A stretch of DNA of 64,000 nt. Source: Symsagittifera roscoffensis. Taxonomy: Eukaryota; Xenacoelomorpha; Acoela; Convolutidae. Shown one piece after another: positions 47,936 to 58,319 of the stretch. The notes under the pieces were generated by a model. The model was not told where the DNA came from. It saw only the letters and a program-made list of their open reading frames with translations, and ran no database searches. Numbering within the stretch: the stretch's first letter is position 1; every line of letters starts with the position of its first letter. Made by a program: the position numbers and the translations under genes. Where the stretch lies: contig NC_087070.1 of NCBI RefSeq assembly GCF_963678635.1, positions 40,741,831-40,805,830 of the forward strand. The letters are read 5' to 3'.

Positions 47936-48797
47936 TACTCACGCATTTGGTAAAATAATACCGGGAGGTAATGAATACGTTTTAATCAAGTAATATAGTT
48001 AAATAAATGCAAAAATTGCAATGAAATAGCGTTGGAAAACATAGGTAGTCGTACCATCAGACATGGTGCGCTTCCAATTTGATAATATTGTGCCGTTAAG
48101 AAAACAAAAACTCAATGAAAAATGTTAACACTTCAAAATCAAATATTTTCACATGCTTTAGACACCATTCAACTTCTGCATGTTATAACGTGGAAGTATA
48201 TATTTAAAAAAAATAAAAACATTTTTGTCGTCTTTGTGTTATCTTTTTGCTTAAGTATACTCAACACAGAAGAAAAGCAGAGCTTCGCAATATTTGTGAT
48301 CCAACAGAAATATTGCATGGCAGCTAGTCGAAAAACAGAAACGAAAGCGACTGAGAAAAAAAAACAAATCAAAACAAGGATAGCCGTTTACTGTGCAAGT
48401 AGCACAGAATGTTCCGACCATATTCAGAAAAATAAAATTTTTTAAATTGCTTTCTGCATTAAAGTCGTTTTAGCGCTGATTCGATTTGAGAACTTCACAA
48501 ATGCGTAGAAACTTAGTGAATTAGACACAATCGACAACATTTGTCTTTGAAAAATAACAAAAATGAAAAAACGTAAAACAAAAATTATTAATTTTTACAC
48601 AAAAACTTTAAATTTTCTTGAAAAACTTTGATTGCCAACGAAGTACAAAATTTTACGTCCAAAATTTGTTTTTTTTTCTCCAATAAAATTAAGTGTTTTT
48701 ATACTTAAGGTCCAAAAAAATAAATTTTCTTACAACGATCGTTACTCGACCGCTTTCCTCGCTAGAAAATAGACAAAAAATCAAATATGTTATTCGG

Positions 48798-49021
48798 TTT
48801 TCCTCGACTCTGAAAACTTTTTGGAAAAATCTCAATGCCGTTCGAATCACGATTAAAAGGGCTAGTGGTGATTTATCACTCAACCCAGACTGATGATTAC
48901 TTGTGGTACCTGACAAGTAATCATCGGTCTGGGTTGAGTGATAAATCACCACTAGCCCTTTTAATCGTGATTCGAACGGCATTGAGATTTTTCCAAAAAG
49001 TTTTCACAGTTTCGAGGAAAA
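48798..49021. repeat. Near-perfect palindrome, arms about 105 bp
   Basis: Centre at about 48,909 (ACTTGTGGTACCTGACAAGT). Arm sequence such as GTTCGAATCACGATTAAAAG is repeated inverted. The only clear differences are near the outer ends. The same 97-99 residue reading occurs on both strands as a consequence. Confidence 0.95.
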
Positions 49022-49546
49022 AAACCGAATTTGGAGTGGAAAACAAAAAAAGTAGAAAAAAACTTGACACACGAATACAATATTCCACCCTATTTTTCAA
49101 ATGGCCAACACAGAAAGTGCCCAAAATACCCTAACGCCCGACTAAACTTAAGCGCCCGTTGATCCGTGAAATAAATTCACGTAAATTCAATTTATTTACT
49201 ATCTTCCCAAAAATACACAACGCATAGAAAACTATTTTGGCTCTTCAAACGACTTGATATGCCGCAACTTAAACCGTATTTAAAAGAAAAATACCCACTT
49301 AAGCCGATAAAATTCTTCGAAATATAGAAACGTAAATTATACAAAATCTTTAGAGTCTTCACCATTTTAAGCGTTAGATACGGCAAAAATAGCTAAAAAC
49401 TTCAAGAAAAATGCTTGATGCAAGAAGCATTCCAACAAAAGTCACCACTACACCACTAGGCTAAAGAATCCAAAACCTTCTACGAAATTAAGTAAGAAAA
49501 AAGCGATGGTACCATATGATTCACTCGTTATGTTGAAAACGTAATA

Positions 49547-50280
49547 CAGCGCTGATTTAAATTATCCGGACAAAACGAACAAAACTTGAATTTTCAAACG
49601 CGTTTTTCTCAAATTGGGTTAAGGTTAGACAAAAAGTGAAGAGAACAAAAGTTGCTTAGATTTTCACCAGAATTCATATGGTGCATTTTTTGCTCCGAAA
49701 ATCGCAACCAAAATTTTACCCCAAAAATGGGTAATTTTGGCTTTTTTCAATTAATCAAGAATTACGCGGAAACTACTTTGTTAATTGATAAGAAAATTAT
49801 ATCACAGGAAGCCTCTTACGCAGCTCAATAAAGTTTAATAAGGGTTAAATCTCCAAAAACCAGTATAAGAGAAAAAATTTTCACTTGATAGTCAATAAAT
49901 GTGATTTTTACTATATAAAACCCAGAATCTCTGTTTAAAAATAAATTTTAAACAATTTGCGCAAACTTTTGGAGATTTAACCCTTCTTAAACTTTGTTGA
50001 ACTGCGTAAGAGGCTTCCTGTGATATAATTTTCTTGTCAATTAACAAAGTAGTTTTTGCGTAATTCTTGATTAATTGAAAAAAGCCAAAATAACCCATTT
50101 TTGGGGTAAAATTTTTGTTGAGAATTTCGAAGAAAAAATGGCACCATATTAATTCTGGTGAAATTCTAAGCAACTTTTGTTCTCTTCACTTTTTGTCTAA
50201 TCTTAACCCAATTTGAGAAAAACGCGTTTTAATTTTCAAGTTTTGTTCGATTTGTCCGGATAATTTAAATCAGCACTGTA
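49547..50280. mobile_element. Foldback DNA element with TA target site (Tc1/pogo-like ends)
   Basis: Outer inverted repeats CAGCGCTGATTTAAATTATC and, inverted at the right, CAGTGCTGATTTAAATTATC, each next to TA. Arms of about 320 bp pair nearly throughout (TTATATCACAGGAAGCCTCT and its inverse). There is no transposase. The 93-residue ORF is arm sequence. Confidence 0.88.
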
Positions 50281-50896
50281 ACCTTTATCTTGAATCCAAT
50301 TCAAAACTCACCAATTCCCTTTTATTCAAATGAAACTCAAGTAAAAAAAGAAAAGATATATTTTTTTGAAATATAGCCTTGATTCGATTTACTATGAAAA
50401 CGCTTGAAACTACCGAGATTAAGGTCGACAAATTGGTAAAGAAAACTAAGTCCAAAAAACGAAGACGAAAAAAACATAAACCTATGCAGTCGGGAATTTT
50501 CGGAGCGTATTAAATGCAATTTACTTATATTGTATTTACGCTGCGCAAAATTGAATTGATAAGCAGGGAAAAAACTATTTGAAAAACTTATTAAAAACTA
50601 TTTGAAAGCACAAAACACACTGCAAGTAGGCCGACAAAAAGGATGCAAATAAGTTCCAGGGAGTTGTTTTTCTAATTCTCCTTTAAATGCTCCTGGTATT
50701 TAAAAAAAAAATTCCGATGCTATCGGCCATCGAGTGCTTCAGTGTCTAAAAATGATACTGGACAACTTCTACATCAATTCAAAACTATTTGGATCTGAAC
50801 TAATTCAGCTCAAAATTCATCTAAGGGGTACCTCATATTTTAATTCAGAACATCATTCTGAAGGAAACTTCAAAATCTTACTTTTGAGCAGCTAAT

Positions 50897-51318
50897 CAGG
50901 GGCGGATCTAGGATTTTCTCGAGGGGGGGGCGGATTTTCAAAAAAAATCGAAAATTTTGACGACCTTTTTTTTTTTTAGGTCGACCAAATTGATTTTTCG
51001 AGCTCTCCCAAAGCAGTGTTTTCCCCTTATTTTGGCAAAATTTTGTGCGCCGCAGGCAAATTTTTGAAAAAACAGTCAAAAAAGCCGTTTTTGGGCACTT
51101 TTTGATAAATTTTGACAAAAAAGCGCGTTTTTTTTGGCGCGCGCTCCCCCTCAAAGTTAGTATATATTGGCGCCGAAGGCGCCTTTAGAAAAATTTTAGG
51201 GTCGGTCGGGCAAAAATGGATTTCCTAAAAAGTATCAAAGGGGGGACCCTTTGGGTCGGTAGGGGGTCGAATCCCTGAGGGGGGGGGCGTCCGCCCCCCC
51301 CCCCGAAATCCGCCCCTG
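50897..51318. mobile_element. hAT-like MITE, 422 bp, intact ends and 8-bp target duplication
   Basis: Terminal inverted repeats CAGGGGCGGATCTAGG and its inverse ending GAAATCCGCCCCTG. It is flanked by a perfect 8-bp duplication CAGCTAAT (50,889-50,896 and 51,319-51,326). An 8-bp duplication is the hAT hallmark. There is no transposase ORF. This is the best-preserved family member in the window. Confidence 0.92.
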
Positions 51319-51841
51319 CAGCTAATATTTTGCAGACCAAGATTAGAGTCATAATCGGCAGAAAAACTTTGCGGTATTCGTATTTGTAGCCTGTTGAAAA
51401 TTGGAATTCTAACTATTGCTAAAAGAAGGTTCTTACAATTTACCAAAACAAAAAAATGTTGGCATTAAGGAAGATCAAAAATCTAAAATAATTTTGTGCA
51501 AGTACATGGAAACTTGGATTTTAGAGCTAATTGCTTGAAATCATTATTCCACATTGAAAAGATGTTCGAAGTTCAAATGAGCATAGAGTCTGATCTTAAT
51601 GCAAATCATTTGTAAAAATTATCAAATCATTCAGAAACACAAACCTGATTTGGGTTCGAATTGAAAAAAATGCTCAAAGTGTGAAAATAGAACACTGAAA
51701 CGAAAAACAAGTCAATTTGCATTTTCGTTTGAAGTTAAGAAACAGTTTTCGTGTTAGATTCAACGTAGTTTCGAGCCCATACAAGTTAGCGCCCAAACTC
51801 CTTACCTGACCAATTGTTAGGCGTAATTTATATCACAACAG

Positions 51842-51928
51842 GCGCTCAATTTGGCAATTCCGAATGGACGACCAGGGAGGGCAAATTTACAGGCTTTCTC
51901 GTGAAAATTGCGCCCATCGAACATAATT
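51842..51928 (+). other. Possible small exon, unassigned
   Basis: A block bounded by ATATCACAACAG and a GTAAGT donor is open in one frame (AQFGNSEWTTREGKFTGFLV then KIAPIEHN) and is richer in G+C than its flanks. No partner exon was found. Could be chance. Confidence 0.15.
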
Positions 51929-52059
51929 GTAAGTAATGCTAAGCCAAATTAAGAACGAATACACGAATAAAGAAATTCTTCAATTCACAGGATTTGGGTT
52001 ATTTTGTTGTCGTTTGCTCCTCTACGGGTCCCTAAGGACCATCGGAGCATCCTATAAAA

Positions 52060-52192
52060 TATCCGATGTCAAATTGAACAAAATAGTCGTTTTAAAAAAG
52101 AATTAAGCTTTAAAAAACTAATTGTTCTTTTAAACTTATTTCTTACATTTAAATTTTAAAAAATTACGTCTATTTTGTTCAATTTTACATCC
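52060..52192. repeat. Short inverted repeat
   Basis: GATGTCAAATTGAACAAAAT is mirrored by ATTTTGTTCAATTTTACATC, with AT-rich sequence between. Confidence 0.75.
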
Positions 52193-53936
52193 AACAAAGA
52201 ACCTTTGTGGCAACTTACAATGAATGTTGATAAATCAGACTCTCCAAATTGCAATGTAAGACCTCAACGAAGAAAAAATCGGATAAAACTTCGACATTTT
52301 TCAACAATTTCCAAGGGAATGACTAAATAAGAAAAACAGGTTTAGAACTCAAAAAGCAATTACTTCTCACCTTTTTTCGCCTTAAGAACTTAACTTAAAC
52401 ACACCGGACAGCTCGAATTTTTTCATGAGAATTCAGTATGAGTAATTTTATCATTTTTCAAAATTTAGTCCCGGAAAAAAGTCAGAAAAGGGTAAAACTG
52501 ATCTTACAAGTGAAAACATCAAGAAATCGCATTATTCTGCCACTATTTCCAGTTTCTATAGACGAATGCAAAAAAAAAATAGAAAAATTCCAGTACGTTC
52601 TTTTTAAAAAAAAAATCAGGTAAAACTACACATGTCTCAAGGATGGCTTCTCCTTCACAATAGGTTTCTGTACCCTCTCAATAGCGCGCAATGCCGGTTT
52701 GAAGAAATTTTTTTAGAAAAGCACGCGCAATAAATGTTTTGAAAAGTAATTTTGTAAAAAAAACTTCACAAAAAACATCAATAATTCGTGTTTCGAAGAA
52801 AGCCAACTGACCTAAAACACTGAAATAAGAGCCTTAAAAACGAGAAAAAAAAATAGTTACTGTCCTCTGAAACTTAGATGAAAAATAAAAAAAATCGTTA
52901 AAATTCAAAAAAAAACTTTCCATTGAATATAGGTTTAAATGCACAAAAAATGATTAAAAATTATTCAAGTTTAGAACTTGAGATACTGCGTTTCGGTGAA
53001 TGACAAGGAGACGCGTCTTCTCTAGACAGTGAACTTGAAAACGAGCAAAACAAGGAAAATGAACACATTCTGATGGGCACTTGAACGAATTAAGCGGTAA
53101 ACGAATAATTGTTGAATTACTAGCTCACCCCGAAATCAGAAAAAAATGAGAGTAAGTGTTTTTAGTGATAAAATTTTCGGCTAATAACTTTCTTTTAATT
53201 GGGTGTGGGACTTGGCCTCTGTTCTGTTTGCTTTAGTGTCCCTCATAAATGCCTATCAAGATCAAAGTCCGGATCAGACCCGTCTCATTGTTGTTTTCTT
53301 TCTTATTCCTGATATTCATCTTGTCGTAGTTATTGTTAGAACTCAAAACATAACCAACAAACAGTTGGAAAAAAGCCTATTGGGGCGAGACAACAGAAAA
53401 ACTGACTTGTTTTTTTAAAGGTCAATTTTCCAACTTCAAAAATAAAATAATATGGCCATGAAGCTCTTTGAATTACAGCATAAGATTAATATTGACACTT
53501 TTTGGATCAAAATTAAAAAAAAAATTGGATCCATACAAAGTTGAAACTCCGCTTGGAAACCTGAAAATTGTAATCATTTTCGAAACTAGAAGACTATCAA
53601 GTTTTTGCGACCTTTACTAATTGGCTGTTCGATAGATTTTTAAAAAAGGAAAACAATTGAAGTTTAAAGAAATCAAAGTTAAACAGCGAAAAATCAAATA
53701 TGAGCATAAGCGAATTATAAGATTTTTCCTTTGAAAAAAAAGAAAAAATCGCCAAGAATTTATTAATGACTTCACAACGATCAACGACTCATAATTGATA
53801 TTATTTACGAGTATACTTTCAAAAAATAGACGGTTGGACGCTCGGAAAGTGTGTAAGCAATGGTTGTTGTAGCTACATCGATCTCTGCTTCGAGCTTCTG
53901 ATTGAATTAGAGAGATTGCTTATGTTTGAGGAATCG
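52193..53936. other. No gene recognised
   Basis: AT-rich. A 71-residue plus ORF at 53,203 is hydrophobic (LFALVSLINA) but begins at GTG and has no domain. Confidence 0.45.
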
Positions 53937-53957
53937 AGAGAGAGAGAGAGAGAGAGT
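53937..53957. repeat. Microsatellite (GA)n
   Basis: About ten GA units. Confidence 0.95.
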
Positions 53958-54109
53958 TAAGGAAACTTTTTTCCTGACTGGTCATGTTGGTTTCGGCTCG
54001 TTCAATCCATCACTGCAGCTCCCTCAGGGTCTCTGAAAGTTTTGTACTTCTGTTGTGTGAAGATTTTTGATTCCTTTAACATATTCAAGCTTTGAGATGT
54101 TCTCTCGGT

Positions 54110-54520
54110 TTTTGTTTAGCTAATGTTCAATGTCAGCTTTGAACTTACGTTCGAGGGTTGGTCTGATGTTCCGATCAAAACCTTGGTAGCTAACAGTGTG
54201 GTGGTCAGCTCTGTGCTCCTGATGGCACCCGAGAAGAAACTGTTTAGAAAGCATTTCATTGTGTTTTTAACCGGTAGAATTTTAGTATCATCATGCAAAT
54301 GAGTTATGTCACTCATTCTTAGGCATCCCGTAGTTCCTACGGCGTTGTTTTGCTTTACTGGTAAACGTTGCTAGTTGGTGTAGCTAAGTGTGGGGGTCCA
54401 AATTGGCGCTGCGTAGTTCAGAACACTCCTTCCTATTGCCTTGTAAGTTACGCTGAGTGTTGAACGCAAGCTCCTACTGTAATGATAGATGGATAGCTCG
54501 ACAAATTCCAGCATTCAGAT
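54110..54520 (-). pseudogene. Decayed non-LTR retrotransposon (LINE) ORF2, C-terminal part
   Basis: The minus-strand translation reads TYKAIGRSVLNYAAPIWTPT, then LSYTN-stop-QRL, then NNAVGTTGCLRMSDITHLHD and DTKILPVKN. This order (NYA.PIW.P..S.TN...Q..A.R..TGC...ITHLH.ETK.LPV) is typical of the region after the reverse transcriptase in Jockey-like LINEs (family knowledge). The in-frame stop shows it is dead. Confidence 0.8.
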
Positions 54521-54559
54521 GTGAGGAGATTCTGAATAGCTTTCAAACTATTTAATGGA

Positions 54560-54800
54560 AGATAATAAGTTTTCCATGCCATTCGATCAAGGCAGATTTT
54601 AGGGATTTGAGACTAGAAGTATTGAAATCACCTTTGACACAATCGATGCAGCGTTTTTTAGGCCTTCCTGCTGGTTTTTTCCTGGGACTGAAACACGCTC
54701 TGTTGATTATAGCGCATTGTCATTTTCTTTTCGGTGAACATGGCCGAACCATTATAGCCGTGACCGAAGTTGTACCTTGTCCAGATTAACAAGACACCTT
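54560..54800 (-). pseudogene. Second LINE C-terminal fragment, frameshifted
   Basis: Minus strand: WFGHVHRKENDNAL in one frame and GRPKKRCIDCVKGDF in another. These resemble the WFGHV and GRP..RW.DC(V)K.D tail of LINE polyproteins. Stops and a frame change show decay. It comes from a different LINE family than the adjacent fragment. Confidence 0.7.
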
Positions 54801-56154
54801 GTACCTTGTCATTACACTAGGAGCTTGCGAGCGTAGGTTTATTAGTACGAACATTGTTTTTCTAACCTACCTCGCAAATAAAAGGTTCATTAATTGGTGA
54901 CAAAGTTCATTATTTGGTGACAAAGTGTTCACAACCCCGCCACAAGGGAAACACAGACAGTAAACGCGTTAAGGCTAGTACTAGTTGTTTACAGATAACA
55001 GCTATCTTCTTCTTGAAAAAGCATCTGCACAGGGGACGTCAATATTTCTGCTCTGTTAGCAGAGCAATACAGACCAATAAGTTAGCATCAATTCAATGTC
55101 GAACAAGATACTCCCATTAAAGAATAAAACATAGCCAACAGCCAGTGGGAGGAGTCAATTAACGCAAGTAAACAGAAAAAAAACACGTGCTTTTTGAAAA
55201 AAGCTTCGACTTTCGTATTTCAAAGAAAACATAGATGGCCTTTAAGCTATTTCATTTTCCAAAAAACGTTATGATTGAGACTTTTCGACAAAAAACAACC
55301 CAATTTGAAAAACCTGGATCAAAAGATCCACTTTTGAAACGAGAAGTCGACCACACTAATGGTGACCTTTACACTTTCACTGTTCGATAACAAAGGAAAT
55401 AAACTGAACTTATTAAAAAACAAACAGCAAAAAAAAAGTAAATTTGAGCCTCAACAAATTTCAAGACTTTTACTGAAAAATAAAAAAATCATCACGACCT
55501 CCTGTATAAGAGTTTTCACTACATTCATTGACTGTTAGGAATTTAGCCGGCTTGTCTAATTTTATACAAGAAGTCCCACCCTGCCAATTGCAAACCATCA
55601 AAAACGTTCATTTGCCACGAAAATTTGAAGCCTTTTTATTTTTAGACCTAATACGACGCCGCAAATACCGAGTAATGTATCACTAACGAGACCATACATC
55701 GGTGCTCATCAGTCTAAGGGCTACTCTGTTTCAGATGCCTTACAACGTATTGAAAACAAGTTAGTGAAAGCATTCAAATTTTGCTACATAGAAAAGTGAA
55801 AAGACCTTTTCGAATAAAATTGCGAGTTTTGCGCGGAGACTGTTTTTATCTTAATTTATTTCTATTCTTTTAAGATCTCGATTCAGAAGAGAAATGTTAT
55901 TTCGATACCACATTTTTTGCTGACGTCGAAAATTACGCAAAACCAGCAATTCGTTAGAAAAGACCCTAAAAGTGTGATACTAAAAACGAGGACTGTAAAC
56001 AGTGACCAAATCCCGAGTCCATGATAAGCCTTCATTACTGTCTAGATATTCAGTCAGTTCAATTGAGAGCAGTTTTGATTGGAGCTACAAAATATATTAA
56101 ATAAAAAAAAAGAAAGACTAAAGAGTTGCTAATGTACTTCTAGAACCGTGCTGG
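54801..56154. other. No gene recognised
   Basis: A 14-base unit ATTTGGTGACAAAG, or near, is repeated at 54,890-54,926. The remainder to 56.1 kb is AT-rich without domains. The 3'UTR of the SHP2-like gene falls at its right edge. Confidence 0.45.
55855..55860 (-). promoter_or_regulatory. Candidate poly(A) signal for the SHP2-like gene
   Basis: Plus-strand TTTATT is AATAAA on the minus strand, about 295 nt after the stop codon. The hexamer is frequent by chance in AT-rich DNA, so this is weak. Confidence 0.25.
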
Positions 56155-57960
56155 CTACACATTGCAGAGGTGCATTGGCTGGTGTCCTCCAACGGGGGTC
56201 AAGTTTGGGGTCAATTGAGAATTAACTGTGCTCATTGAAACTGCTGGACTCACTGTCGTTCCTACATTCGTGTAGTCGTGTCCTTTGGCACGTGACATCC
56301 TCCTGGTCTCCAAAATGAGTTCTAGTCGCTTCAAATGGCAATGCACACACCTGTATATGAATTCGTACTGGCCCGACAGTTGCACTGTGTTTTCGCGCTG
56401 CTGCCGCAGATCCAAAACTAGTTTCGCAATATCTATGTTGCATCTCATAGACGTGAACTGGGTATAGGAAACAAGACTGTCCACTGCAATAAAAACACCT
56501 GCACGACCAATCCCCATCAAGTCGTGCACAACTATAGGACTGCGGTCCCGTTGAAAACTCTCATGTGTAGACTCCGGCTTCTGTTTATTGCTGTCCACCA
56601 AATTTATACTTGGATTTTTCGTTCGAATCTTCTCGATGAACTCCACAAATATGGCCGGACTTGGTGGATAGGTGTCCCAACTAATGAACTTGTAATGGTG
56701 AATTTTTCTGGTTTCACTGTGGCTTGAATTTCGCTTCGTTATTTCCAATACCGTAGAAATCCAATGTGAGTTTTTCTCGTTTTCGGACTGCTTGTGTTGA
56801 GATGGTATTTCTTCAGGGTGAAAATAGGGCGTGGCTTTTTGCCACTTAATTACAAACTGACTGTCTTTACTTAGAGTCTCCCAATAATCGACCATCGGCA
56901 GCCTTTTCTGTCGTTCTGTTAACATGACAATAACCTTCACATTTGAGTACCAAATCATTCTCCAGAAATCGTCAACTGTATCTTTCAGTGGCGTTTGCGT
57001 CAATATGTATTTCTTCTTAAAACCTTGTTCAAACTCGAGCGTTACATTACTTGCATTTATATAATCCGAGTCCCCGACACCGTCCGGAAGAATTACTCTA
57101 TTTTTATCAAAAGGAACTATTTGGGGAGAACGGTTTTTAGCTCGATTTTCTGGTTTGGATGCCTTCTGAAAATTGTATGGTTTTCTGGGCGGCTTCCGCG
57201 ATTGAAGATTTTCAAATTCGATTTGCAAAAACTCTTGGCATGTTGAAAAGTCTGAAAATTTCTTTACGAAGTTTTTCGCGTGAACACGAGTTGATGGCAA
57301 CCCATTTTGCAGCAAAACTGGGCCCGTATGATTCATCATATCGCCACTTCCCGGTTTGATAATAATCGGTTTCTGCAAATAATGAGCCACTAAATCTGAT
57401 ACTGTAGAAAATTTGTCCCCACAACCAATATCAAACTGGTTGTTCGATTTGTTAATCTTGATGTTTCTAACCTCATCTTCGGCAGATTTCACAACAAGAA
57501 CAAATGCTCCTGGAGTTGAATGACTTTCGCGTACAAGAAAAGATCCACTTTTTCCATAGTCTTGAAGCAGTTGTTGTGCAGCATAGCCATCAATTTGTCC
57601 ATGAAACCACTTTTCCTTTCTGATATCGTCTGCGCCATTGGCATACGGTTCAGTTAACTGCAGAAAACCACCTGAATGATCACCGCTCTCTTTCAATTTC
57701 AACATCGTGGGGTTTTCAACATAATAGTTAATAAGCTCATTGATAGTAGCGAATTGCTCTGGTCTTCCGTAGAGCAAGAATTGGTCATCTTCATATACTA
57801 TTTTGATATGACAAACATTTTCTCTGCTCTCCTTAACAGAGAGCGCATACATTCCAGACGAATCAGTACTTGGTCTAACTATATAAGTTCCAGGAGGGAT
57901 ATTAGGGGTCTTCAACATCTGCTCCGCTTGGGCTCCATTTACATTTTGGAACCAAGACAT
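56155..57960 (-). CDS. SHP2-like tandem-SH2 tyrosine phosphatase homologue, catalytically dead (pseudophosphatase)
   Basis: A single uninterrupted frame of 601 codons, about the length of SHP2. Domain order: N-SH2 (about 1-105; TYIVRP with the pTyr-binding Arg at R29), C-SH2 (about 117-215; complete FLVRES, R144) and a PTP domain (about 240-545). PTP framework motifs are kept: VPFD (282-285), DYINAS (299-304), TQTP and DFWRM (321-335), and a Q-loop QLSGQY (527-532). The signature HCx5R reads HDLMGIGR (479-486): the nucleophilic Cys is Asp480, while Arg486 stays. The WPD loop reads SWDTYPP, with no general-acid Asp in the right place. The KNRY loop reads KNRS (275-278). The C-tail has DYTNV at Y563, where SHP2 has its Grb2-docking YTNI. 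An inert phosphatase domain on a working double-SH2 adaptor is inferred. Start: SWFQNVNG follows the first Met as in the family. A splice acceptor (TTTTTCAG, exon from 57,970) lies 9 nt upstream, suggesting a 5'UTR intron. No introns interrupt the coding part. Confidence 0.93.
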   Translation of the reverse strand: MSWFQNVNGAQAEQMLKTPNIPPGTYIVRPSTDSSGMYALSVKESRENVCHIKIVYEDDQFLLYGRPEQFATINELINYYVENPTMLKLKESGDHSGGFLQLTEPYANGADDIRKEKWFHGQIDGYAAQQLLQDYGKSGSFLVRESHSTPGAFVLVVKSAEDEVRNIKINKSNNQFDIGCGDKFSTVSDLVAHYLQKPIIIKPGSGDMMNHTGPVLLQNGLPSTRVHAKNFVKKFSDFSTCQEFLQIEFENLQSRKPPRKPYNFQKASKPENRAKNRSPQIVPFDKNRVILPDGVGDSDYINASNVTLEFEQGFKKKYILTQTPLKDTVDDFWRMIWYSNVKVIVMLTERQKRLPMVDYWETLSKDSQFVIKWQKATPYFHPEEIPSQHKQSENEKNSHWISTVLEITKRNSSHSETRKIHHYKFISWDTYPPSPAIFVEFIEKIRTKNPSINLVDSNKQKPESTHESFQRDRSPIVVHDLMGIGRAGVFIAVDSLVSYTQFTSMRCNIDIAKLVLDLRQQRENTVQLSGQYEFIYRCVHCHLKRLELILETRRMSRAKGHDYTNVGTTVSPAVSMSTVNSQLTPNLTPVGGHQPMHLCNV

Positions 57961-57970
57961 CGCACTTAGC

Positions 57971-57984
57971 CTGAAAAACGTTCA
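57971..57984 (-). promoter_or_regulatory. Probable 3' splice site of a 5'UTR intron of the SHP2-like gene
   Basis: On the minus strand the sequence CTGAACGTTTTTCAG ends just before GCTAAGTGCG-ATG. A pyrimidine-rich CAG this close to the start codon fits an intron in the leader. No matching donor was assigned. Confidence 0.4.
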
Positions 57985-58319
57985 GAGCTGTGCTACATTC
58001 AATCCAAAAAAACTACTTTATTGCTATAAAACAAAAAAAACCTAGCCAACAAAGTCTATGAACTCACGTAAGCTGAAAGATCGCAACTAACTCGAGTAAC
58101 TGAATAAAAACGACTGATTCGTTTTGAAGTACTTCGATAGACAAATCCGCCTTGTGTACCTGATAGACAATTTGCAATTCAGATGTTTGTGCTTCTCTCA
58201 GATCAATTCCTTTTTTTAAAATTATTTTCCATGTTTAATCAGAAGGTCAAAAGTATCATAGTAAATCAGATCAAAAAAATCAGGCTGTGAACCGTTGTTA
58301 CGGATCTGGCAACAACTAA

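Noticed and set aside
48689-49134. Two nearly identical ORFs on opposite strands
   Set aside because: Both result from the palindrome.
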